From positions 1-12,462 of the forward strand of contig JAEXZL010000189.1 of assembly GCA_023451395.1 (NCBI GenBank): a DNA stretch of 12,462 nucleotides, read 5' to 3'. How positions within the stretch are numbered: position 1 is the first letter of the stretch; every line of letters starts with the position of its first letter. The DNA is from Bacillota bacterium. GTDB taxonomy: Bacteria > Bacillota > Clostridia > Clostridiales > Clostridiaceae. The notes under the pieces are model-generated. The model was not told the origin of the DNA. It saw nothing but the letters and a program-made list of their open reading frames with translations, and searched no databases. The translations under genes were made by a program, and so were the position numbers. Positions 7,715 through 12,462 of the stretch are shown here, piece by piece.

Positions 7715-7745
7715 AAAAGGGGCCATGTAAGAGCCTCCCCTTTTT
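7715..7745 (+). terminator. Terminator after the DUF2871 gene
   Basis: AAAAGGGG (7715-7722) pairs with CCCCTTTT (7737-7744) across a 14-base loop and is followed by T. It starts one base after the stop codon. The A-rich left flank gives it some bidirectional character. Confidence 0.8.
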
Positions 7746-7780
7746 AGGTTCAAAGTTAGACATAACTTAAATAATAACAC

Positions 7781-7820
7781 AAAAACAGCAATTAAATTCA
7801 CAGGAATTATTGCTGTTTTT
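7781..7820. terminator. Long bidirectional terminator hairpin
   Basis: AAAAACAGCAAT (7781-7792) pairs perfectly with ATTGCTGTTTTT (7809-7820). After a 2-base bulge, AATTC (7795-7799) pairs with GAATT (7804-7808) around the loop ACAG. Arms of A5 and T5 let it work on either strand. It insulates the DUF2871 unit from the Xre promoter, although no minus-strand gene ends nearby. Confidence 0.8.
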
Positions 7821-7843
7821 ATTATGTCCTGTGTAAGGTTAAC

Positions 7844-7872
7844 TTGACATAAATTTCAAGGAATGCTATATT
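7844..7872 (+). promoter_or_regulatory. Sigma-A promoter of the Xre-deformylase unit
   Basis: TTGACA (7844-7849) and TATATT (7867-7872) are 17 bases apart. Transcription should start near 7879, leaving a leader of about 30 bases. Two near-identical 12-base elements flank it: TGTAAGGTTAAC (7832-7843) directly before the -35 box, and TGTAAGGTAAAC (7878-7889) over the start point. The second also forms the inverted repeats AATGT/ACATT and TGTAA/TTACA. These are plausible sites for the Xre product. Confidence 0.75.
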
Positions 7873-7908
7873 TGCAATGTAAGGTAAACATTACAGGAGT
7901 GATAATTA

Positions 7909-8145
7909 ATGAAAAATAAAATAAAGCAATTTCGTGAACATTTAGGAATAACCCAAGAACAATTGGGAGAACTTGTAGGTGTATCAAGACAAGCAATTAA
8001 TGCTATTGAAACAGAAAAGTTTGAACCCTCTATATGGTTGGCTTATGATATCGCTAAAGTATTTCACAGTAATATAGAGGATATTTTTCTATTTGAAGAA
8101 AGTGAAAGAAAATCAAGAGCAAATCAAAGTAGAGGTGTAGTTTAA
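7909..8145 (+). CDS. Small Xre-family helix-turn-helix regulator
   Basis: A 78-residue Cro/CI-type DNA-binding protein consisting of little more than one HTH_3 domain. The helix-turn-helix is about residues 13-33 (ITQEQLGELV, then GVSRQAINAIE), followed by the usual EPSIWLAYDIAKVF helix and IEDIF strand. The last 16 residues are charged and resemble nothing I know. AGGAGTGA precedes the ATG. A strong promoter with repeated flanking elements suggests autoregulation. The stop codon directly abuts the ATG of the deformylase gene, so the two are co-transcribed. Small regulators of this type are often paired with a membrane protein, which makes a deformylase partner uncommon. Confidence 0.88.
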   Translation: MKNKIKQFREHLGITQEQLGELVGVSRQAINAIETEKFEPSIWLAYDIAKVFHSNIEDIFLFEESERKSRANQSRGVV

Positions 8146-8598
8146 ATGGCATTAAGACAAATAAGATTATTTAATGATGAAATATTAAGGAAAAAAAGCA
8201 AGGAAGTTGAAGTAGTAGATGATAAAATAAGGCAAATATTAAAGGATATGGCTGATACTATGTATAATACAGAAAATGGTGGCGGATTAGCCGCCCCACA
8301 AGTAGGTATATTAAAGAGATTAGTGGTAATAGATATGGGACAGGGACTTATAAAATTAGTAAACCCAATGATAATTAAACAAGAAGGAACACAGGAAGTT
8401 ATAGAAGGCTGTTTAAGCATTCCGAATAAATGGGGCAAATTAACAAGACCAGCAAAAGTAACAGTTCAAGCATTAAATGAAAATGGGGAGCAAATTATAT
8501 TGACTGGTACTGGAGATTTAGCCAAATGTTTCTGTCATGAAATAGACCATTTAGAAGGTATTCCTTTTACTGATTTTGTCACTGAATATATAAAGTAA
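8146..8598 (+). CDS. def: Peptide deformylase
   Basis: Removes the formyl group from the N-terminal methionine of new proteins, in the cytoplasm with a bound divalent metal. All three family motifs are present: GGGLAAPQ (45-52), EGCLS (88-92) and HEIDH (131-135). The metal ligands are Cys90, His131 and His135, with Glu132 as catalytic base. At 150 aa it has the usual length of the short deformylases. AGAGGTG ends 8 bases before the ATG, which follows the Xre stop with no gap. It is not next to fmt or priA, the common housekeeping context, and it is AT-richer than the hydrogenase genes. It may therefore be a second, regulated deformylase, for example one giving tolerance to an inhibitor. That is inference: the rest of the genome is not visible. 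Confidence 0.92.
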   Translation: MALRQIRLFNDEILRKKSKEVEVVDDKIRQILKDMADTMYNTENGGGLAAPQVGILKRLVVIDMGQGLIKLVNPMIIKQEGTQEVIEGCLSIPNKWGKLTRPAKVTVQALNENGEQIILTGTGDLAKCFCHEIDHLEGIPFTDFVTEYIK

Positions 8599-8633
8599 GT
8601 TTCTTTGTTTATTTAATGCTAAAGCTCCTAATC

Positions 8634-8688
8634 GCCATAGAATGTAGGACTTGCCGCCTGCACTGCACAGACTGCAAGCCCTTATGGC
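8634..8688. repeat. Structured GC-rich segment between two convergent genes
   Basis: GCCATA (8634-8639) pairs with TATGGC (8683-8688), and inside it CTTGC (8650-8654) pairs with GCAAG (8674-8678); the loop contains the palindrome TGCACTGCA. Positions 8641-8700 are 50% GC, against roughly a third in the deformylase gene next to it. No T-run follows on either strand, so it is not a standard terminator. Open frames across it (such as one from 8616) resemble no family I recognise. It could be a remnant of a mobile element or the tail of the imported DUF4241 segment. Confidence 0.4.
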
Positions 8689-8802
8689 TCAAATATTGTG
8701 CATATTTTTTTAGGATTGCTTCAATTCAAAGCTTTTATGTTTTTCATTCTCATAAGATTTTCTCTGGAACAGCGTTCTTTCTTAGCTTTTCTGTCACATT
8801 CT

Positions 8803-9852
8803 TTATTCAAACAGATCTGGATTCACCATGGGCACAATCAGTTCGCAGACTTCATCTTGATTATCATAGCCCCAGAAGGCCTGATAAAAGCCATCCCCAA
8901 GTCCAGATGCTATCATCACCATTCTATGACCTGTCTCAGGATTTGTCCATTCGATGAAATCACCGTCCTCTCTCTGAAATGCTGATAGCTTCTTTGCACT
9001 CTCTGCAAAATGAGCCGCAAAATAATCATCATAATGGTTTTCACCTGGATTGTCTGCTCCCCAATTATCCAGGAAAGTACGATATTCCTCTCCAATCTGC
9101 CCATCGCAAATGGTCATCATGCCGGCCTCCACAGGGAAGCCACTCATCACACCGTCAGCAGATTTTGCTACCGCAGTTTCCTCCGTAGACTCTGCACATT
9201 CATAACGAACCGCCTTCCCTTCTTTGACCTTCAGTCTGGCAGTACACATCCGAATGCCTATGGAAGGATTGCGGAAGATAGACACCTCTACGGGATATGT
9301 ACCTGCAGGAACCGAAAGTGTCAGCTGAGGGCAGAACTTCCCAGCGGCAAGATAGCACAAGGGATCCGCAATTATAATCTTTCCAGTAGGGAAGTCTGCA
9401 TTGCCTACAGTTAGGAAAAATCTACTTTCACTCTTCACAAACTGTCTTTCAATCACATCTGCATCAATTTGGGTCTGACTTATAAATTTCAGATTTTGTT
9501 CAAAAGAATTCTGGATATCCTGCTTATGCTTTTCTGCCTGCTGAATCCAGTAGGCACGAATCTTCTCAACCATATTCTGGGACATTTCTACAGCTGTTTT
9601 GGCATCATACTTCTCCATATCACTGAACACATGACCGCAATGCTCCAACTCATCTGCCTCATAGCCTCCGCACACACCTAAAAGCCAGTCACTGAACATC
9701 CCTTTCTTAAATCGAAACACATTGTAGTGCAGCTCGTGCAAATCAAATTCTTTGGTGCATTCAATTTTCCACGGCGCTTTGCTAAGCTCATGTGTGTCTG
9801 ACAGCCATGCAATCATAGCATTCTTGGCCGCTTCCATTTGAACTTTATTCAT
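8803..9852 (-). CDS. DUF4241 domain protein
   Basis: I choose the ATG at 9852 (349 aa) because AAGGAGATG lies 7-8 bases upstream; an ATG at 9885 would place that site inside the gene. The C-terminal half (about 148-349) fits the DUF4241 family. It shows PTGKIIIADPL (155-165), VPAGTYPVEVSI (181-192), RLKV, GVMSGFPVEAGM (234-245), NHYDDYF and SGLGDGFYQAFWG (316-328). The N-terminal 110 residues form a separate unit with WLLGVCGGYE (56-65) and LEHCGHVFSDM (69-79), which I cannot assign; no signal peptide or membrane helix is seen. The function is unknown. Some small Clostridial proteins of this kind sit in toxin-immunity loci, but no toxin is visible here. Its composition (58% GC at 9121-9180) and codon use differ sharply from every neighbour, indicating acquisition from a GC-richer relative. 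It is convergent with the deformylase gene. Confidence 0.8.
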   Translation of the reverse strand: MNKVQMEAAKNAMIAWLSDTHELSKAPWKIECTKEFDLHELHYNVFRFKKGMFSDWLLGVCGGYEADELEHCGHVFSDMEKYDAKTAVEMSQNMVEKIRAYWIQQAEKHKQDIQNSFEQNLKFISQTQIDADVIERQFVKSESRFFLTVGNADFPTGKIIIADPLCYLAAGKFCPQLTLSVPAGTYPVEVSIFRNPSIGIRMCTARLKVKEGKAVRYECAESTEETAVAKSADGVMSGFPVEAGMMTICDGQIGEEYRTFLDNWGADNPGENHYDDYFAAHFAESAKKLSAFQREDGDFIEWTNPETGHRMVMIASGLGDGFYQAFWGYDNQDEVCELIVPMVNPDLFE

Positions 9853-9929
9853 ACTATCACATCTCCTTGCTACAGCTATACTCATAATTCACAAAACCAT
9901 TGCTTTCTTGGTGATACATATTCTCTTTT

Positions 9930-9938
9930 ATTATCGCA
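9930..9938 (-). promoter_or_regulatory. Candidate extended -10 promoter for the DUF4241 gene
   Basis: Read on the minus strand, TGC followed by GATAAT (9938 down to 9930) makes an extended -10 element with 5 of 6 consensus bases. The -35 region is poor. It would give a leader of about 70 bases before the ATG at 9852. Confidence 0.3.
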
Positions 9939-10004
9939 ATTCCTCTTGCATAAATGTAATTTGCTTGTATAGATGCACAAAAACAAAATACTTTCATTTT
10001 AGGG

Positions 10005-10039
10005 AAGATTAATGTTAAATATTTACATGTATTAATCTT
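10005..10039. repeat. Perfect 9-base inverted repeat upstream of the zinc-ribbon gene
   Basis: AAGATTAAT (10005-10013) and ATTAATCTT (10031-10039) are exact inverted copies with 17 bases between them. The repeat encloses the candidate -35 box at 10022-10027, so it could be an operator. Arms this AT-rich may arise by chance. Confidence 0.45.
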
Positions 10040-10050
10040 TGGTTCATAAT
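10022..10050 (+). promoter_or_regulatory. Candidate promoter of the zinc-ribbon membrane protein gene
   Basis: TTTACA (10022-10027) and CATAAT (10045-10050), each matching 5 of 6 consensus bases, are 17 bases apart. This predicts a leader of about 50 bases. It is partly enclosed by the inverted repeat at 10005-10039. Confidence 0.5.
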
Positions 10051-10106
10051 TATATTAAGTACTCTTAGATTAAGTAAGAAATATTTATTAATATGGAGGT
10101 TTATTT

Positions 10107-10382
10107 ATGGCTAAATGTCCTATATGTAAATCTAAACTAGGCTTAAAAGATGTTGCTATTGGTAGGTTGAATAAAAAAGGTTGCCCTTCTTGTGGAACTA
10201 AACTTCCTGTAAATCAGGTGCATTCATTTATAATAACTATAATAAGTGCAATGATTTTATCATGGCTTTCATCCACATATCGTGCCAATAATCTTCTATT
10301 ACTTATTATCATTCTTATCTTATTCTGTATTGCAGCTATATGTGTCGGTAGTCTTATTGCAGGATACAAGCCCATGGAATAG
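10107..10382 (+). CDS. Small zinc-ribbon protein with two membrane helices
   Basis: A 91-residue protein that I cannot place in a named family. The N-terminus has a four-cysteine zinc-ribbon pattern: Cys4-x2-Cys7 (CPIC) and Cys26-x2-Cys29 (CPSCG). Two hydrophobic segments follow at about 39-56 and 62-86, joined by a short polar turn (SSTYRANN). The expected arrangement is a cytoplasmic zinc ribbon and a membrane hairpin, with both ends inside. A good GGAGG site sits 7 bases before the ATG, and a candidate promoter lies upstream. It stands alone between the GC-rich DUF4241 gene (divergent) and the DUF1847 gene (convergent), with AT-rich composition like the host. For its own strand I see only a weak terminator: ATAAG (10507) with CTTAT (10522), followed by a T-run. 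Its role is unknown. Confidence 0.75.
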   Translation: MAKCPICKSKLGLKDVAIGRLNKKGCPSCGTKLPVNQVHSFIITIISAMILSWLSSTYRANNLLLLIIILILFCIAAICVGSLIAGYKPME

Positions 10383-10452
10383 ATGAAAAGGCAAGGATTG
10401 TTATTAATGATTTAAACCTATAATATACAAGTCTTTCATGTACTCTTCTTAA

Positions 10453-10485
10453 TAAAAAAAAATAGAGGCAGTAAAACCACCTCTA
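10453..10485 (-). terminator. Terminator of the DUF1847 gene
   Basis: On the minus strand TAGAGG and CCTCTA (10463-10485) form a 6-base-pair stem, with two further pairs inside after a small internal loop. A long T-run follows, seen as the A-tract at 10453-10462 on the plus strand. It lies about 65 bases past the DUF1847 stop. Confidence 0.75.
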
Positions 10486-10550
10486 AACGGAATAGCCTAA
10501 TAATCTATAAGCTATAACTTCCTTATTTTTTTGTTACTATGTCATCATTT

Positions 10551-11195
10551 CTATTCCTTCATAAGCCTTTTATAAAAGGAATCAATGTTATATAGCACTG
10601 CTGCAGGGTTATGCCCTGTTACTCTATCCTTAGAGATTAAGGTAGTGGTCAAAGCCTCTGAGTATTTATAAAACAAACTATCATGACCTACACAAAGGCC
10701 TATTACCACATTTAAATCTGTACCAGCTTCATTTAAAAGCTTGGCCTGCAAAATAGGATTACACATATTGGGACCAGTTTTTTCAGAATAAGTTTCAATA
10801 CCAACTTCCACTTTAGGTATAGCTCCTACCTTACAGCAGATACCGTATACCTCAAAGCCATTCTTTCTTAAAAGCTTGGCAAAGACACTGGCTTCCTTTA
10901 AAAGACCTGAACAGGTTGCAATTCCTATTTTTTTTGCTCCAAGCCTTTTAGCAAATTCAATGGTCTCCTCTACTCTAGTGTACTTAAGATAAAAATCTGA
11001 TTCAATGGAGGCTGAAACAATGGTAACCTTATGATTTTCCTCCTCCTCATACCAGCTGATAACCTCCTTAATCTTCTCAGGACTAAGCTTCTTTGTAACA
11101 CAAAAGTCTGGATATTTCTTTTCCCCCTTTGCTTCTCTACAAGCCTTAACTCCACAATCCACACAAGATAGGTTTTCACCTTGTAGCTCTGTCAT
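10551..11195 (-). CDS. DUF1847 family cysteine-rich protein
   Basis: A 214-residue cytoplasmic protein of the DUF1847 family, common in anaerobic bacteria and archaea and presumed to bind metal; its reaction is unknown. The N-terminus holds a cysteine cluster with Cys11, Cys14, Cys19 and Cys32 (CVDCGVKAC, then PDFC). Downstream family signatures are YTRVEETIEFAKRLGAKKIGIA, shown here only in part as RVEETIEF, then ATCSGLLKEA, CCKVGAIPK, MCNPILQA, GLCVGHDSLF and KDRVTGHNPAAVLY. These conserved Cys and His residues suggest a metal or Fe-S site. The start at 11195 has AAGGGGAT just upstream. It stands alone on the minus strand, divergent from the cytidylate-kinase-like gene, and has its own terminator. 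Confidence 0.87.
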   Translation of the reverse strand: MTELQGENLSCVDCGVKACREAKGEKKYPDFCVTKKLSPEKIKEVISWYEEEENHKVTIVSASIESDFYLKYTRVEETIEFAKRLGAKKIGIATCSGLLKEASVFAKLLRKNGFEVYGICCKVGAIPKVEVGIETYSEKTGPNMCNPILQAKLLNEAGTDLNVVIGLCVGHDSLFYKYSEALTTTLISKDRVTGHNPAAVLYNIDSFYKRLMKE

Positions 11196-11358
11196 TATAA
11201 TCCCCTTCTCTCCTATAAAAATTTATATTTAAATCTTCTCTATATGCATAAACATATTCAAGAGCAGATCTTTATCTGAAAATAGGTCAGAAAATAACAG
11301 CATTGTTTAAAATTCATCATAGGAACAAGCTATACAGAATAAATTTTTCTGAATATTG

Positions 11359-11367
11359 TGATATAAT
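11359..11367 (+). promoter_or_regulatory. Candidate extended -10 promoter for the cytidylate-kinase-like gene
   Basis: TGA followed by a perfect TATAAT (11362-11367) makes an extended -10 element; the -35 region is weak. The -10 box is the left part of a perfect 14-base palindrome, TATAATTAATTATA (11362-11375), which would span the start point. The leader would be about 60 bases long and contains the inverted repeat TAGCAT/ATGCTA (11393-11415). Confidence 0.42.
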
Positions 11368-11434
11368 TAATTATACATCAAAATAAGTTATTTAGCATGA
11401 GGATATAAAATGCTATAGAAGGGTTGTGAGTTTT

Positions 11435-12052
11435 ATGAAAAAATATCCCGTTATTACAATAAGCAGAGAATACGGAAGCGGTGGCCGTGAAATAGGAAAG
11501 AAGCTGTCAGAACAACTAGAACTTCCCTTTTATGACTATGAAATTGTTTCACTCGCCTCTCAGGATAGCCGCTTTGCAGAGGAGATGTTTGATAAGGCAG
11601 AGGTAAGGTCTGATAGTGCCATAAAGCTTGCCTTATCTCGTTTAAGCAATAAGGGTACCTATAAAATGCCTTTAGATGACCAGCTCTTTATGATTCAATC
11701 AGGAATAATCCGTACCATAGCTGACCGGGGACCTGCAGTAATAGTGGGTAGATGTGCTGATTTTGTCCTGAGGGATTATGCTAAATGCATCCATATATTT
11801 GTACAGGCTGACTTTCCATTCAGAGTAAAGGAAGCCATGAAAAGAAATAATCTAAGTGAAACAGAAGCAATTAAGTATGTTAGAAATATAGACAAGCGTC
11901 GAGCAACTTATTATAACTATTACTCAGACCATAGATGGGGAAAAAGGGAAGATTATGATTTGTGCATTAGCAGCAGTGCCGTGGGAATTAAGGTTACCAC
12001 TGATATTATACATACCTTTGTGGAGAACTGGATAAGCTCAGAAAAAGAATAA
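11435..12052 (+). CDS. Cytidylate kinase-like family protein
   Basis: A P-loop nucleotide-binding protein of the Cytidylate_kin2 type (205 aa from the ATG at 11435). It begins KKYPVITISREYGSGGREIG, with the P-loop variant REYGSGGREIGKKL at 11-24 that is typical of this group. AVIVGRCADFVL (101-112) and the IFVQADFPFRVKEAM segment (121-135) match the kinase core. An arginine-containing lid-like region follows around 150-170 (RNIDKRRATYYNYY). True CMP kinase (cmk) is normally larger and differs in sequence, so this is probably a paralogue whose nucleotide or other substrate is unknown. The start is uncertain: AGAAGGG at 11417-11423 is 11 bases from the ATG, which is long, and an in-frame GTG at 11426 is too close to it. 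It is divergent from the DUF1847 gene. Confidence 0.85.
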   Translation: MKKYPVITISREYGSGGREIGKKLSEQLELPFYDYEIVSLASQDSRFAEEMFDKAEVRSDSAIKLALSRLSNKGTYKMPLDDQLFMIQSGIIRTIADRGPAVIVGRCADFVLRDYAKCIHIFVQADFPFRVKEAMKRNNLSETEAIKYVRNIDKRRATYYNYYSDHRWGKREDYDLCISSSAVGIKVTTDIIHTFVENWISSEKE

Positions 12053-12061
12053 AAATAACTA

Positions 12062-12103
12062 AAGGGATCTCTGCTACTCACTCAGGAGTATGGGAGATCC
12101 CTT
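12062..12103. terminator. Hairpin after the cytidylate-kinase-like gene
   Basis: AAGGGATCTC (12062-12071) pairs perfectly with GAGATCCCTT (12094-12103), and an inner TACTC/GAGTA stem closes the loop. It starts 9 bases after the stop codon. The T-run is poor on the plus strand (only TT) and interrupted on the minus strand. It probably terminates transcription from both convergent genes, but it is not canonical. Confidence 0.6.
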
Positions 12104-12199
12104 AAAACTGCTCTTAATTTACAAAGCTATATATAATTAAATACATTCATAGTACATTTTACAATCAAATTATTTAATTATTGCTTATTTCTTTTAAGA

Positions 12200-12462
12200 C
12201 TACTTCCATACCCTTTTCATATAAAAGATCTCCTGTATATATCCCCATAAAGAAATTGGTGACATGATAAATTGATACCCTAAAATAAATACTATAAATC
12301 CAAATATATTTTTTCTTACCTTTAATTTTAGCAAATCAAAAAAATACTTTTGGCGGTAAAATAGTATCAAAAAGGTTATTAAGGTTAATGGAAGTACCAA
12401 TAAGATCAACGGACCTACTATGTAATATTTTCCAAAGAGAGCTAGAATACACCCTGGAATAA
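12200..12462 (-). CDS. C-terminal end of a membrane protein, probably a family 2 glycosyltransferase; 5' part outside the window
   Basis: The minus-strand frame is open from the right edge to a TAG at 12200-12202, giving at least 86 residues. The frame continues upstream of the only internal start-like codon, a TTG at 12409, so this is a fragment and not a short gene. Two strongly hydrophobic stretches are visible (IVGPLILLVLPLTLITFLIL and FGFIVFILGYQFIM), then the ending MSPISLWGYIQEIFYMKRVWK-like tail, of which MSPISLWGYIQE is the telling part. Membrane-bound, cellulose-synthase-like family 2 glycosyltransferases of Firmicutes commonly end in a very similar MSP-x-S-x-x-GY-x-x-E segment. The catalytic domain lies outside the window, so the assignment rests on this tail alone. 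It is convergent with the cytidylate-kinase-like gene. Confidence 0.5.
   Translation of the reverse strand, partial: IPGCILALFGKYYIVGPLILLVLPLTLITFLILFYRQKYFFDLLKLKVRKNIFGFIVFILGYQFIMSPISLWGYIQEIFYMKRVWK

Noticed and set aside
8616..9681. Plus-strand open frames across the def-DUF4241 gap and opposite the DUF4241 gene
   Set aside because: Most are antisense to a gene with clear family motifs; the part from 8616 has a poor start and a low-quality protein, better explained as a structured or remnant segment.
7780..10500. A defined mobile element with attachment sites
   Set aside because: Composition suggests accessory DNA, but I found no integrase, transposase, terminal inverted repeats or flanking direct repeats, so no element can be delimited.

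Overview
The window looks like chromosomal DNA of a low-GC, anaerobic Firmicute of the class Clostridia. The base composition is AT-rich, ribosome binding sites are strong GGAGG-type, terminators are hairpin plus T-run, and the centre is a three-gene electron-bifurcating [FeFe]-hydrogenase operon with oxygen-sensitive clusters. I cannot name the species.

Layout, left to right. (1) Positions 1-1934, minus strand: a membrane-anchored transglutaminase-fold protein followed 19 bases later by an Asp/Glu-type amino-acid racemase whose last residues run off the left edge. (2) 1935-2386: an AT-rich divergent intergenic region. (3) 2387-6465, plus strand: hydC-hydB-hydA, tightly packed and closed by a strong terminator. 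These subunits carry every expected cluster ligand. They would couple H2 turnover to NAD(P)(H) and ferredoxin in the cytoplasm. (4) 6585-7745: a TetR regulator behind a near-perfect sigma-A promoter overlapped by a 7-1-7 palindrome, then a DUF2871 four-helix membrane protein, then a terminator. (5) 7781-8598: a bidirectional terminator, then a small Xre regulator directly abutting a peptide deformylase gene, both AT-richer than the hydrogenase genes. (6) 8630-9852: a GC-richer patch, with a structured non-coding segment and a convergent DUF4241 gene. It is the clearest sign of horizontal acquisition. (7) 10107-10382: a small zinc-ribbon protein with two membrane helices. (8) 10463-11195, minus strand: a DUF1847 cysteine-rich protein with its own terminator. 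(9) 11435-12052: a cytidylate-kinase-like P-loop protein. (10) 12200-12462, minus strand: the C-terminal membrane end of a protein that resembles a family 2 glycosyltransferase and continues past the right edge.

The hydrogenase operon is a known system. The less explained material lies between about 7780 and 10500: the Xre-deformylase pair with repeated elements around its promoter, the GC-rich DUF4241 gene, and the zinc-ribbon membrane protein. I found no CRISPR array, insertion sequence, tRNA or rRNA. Nothing here can be called a new defence or biosynthetic system from sequence alone.
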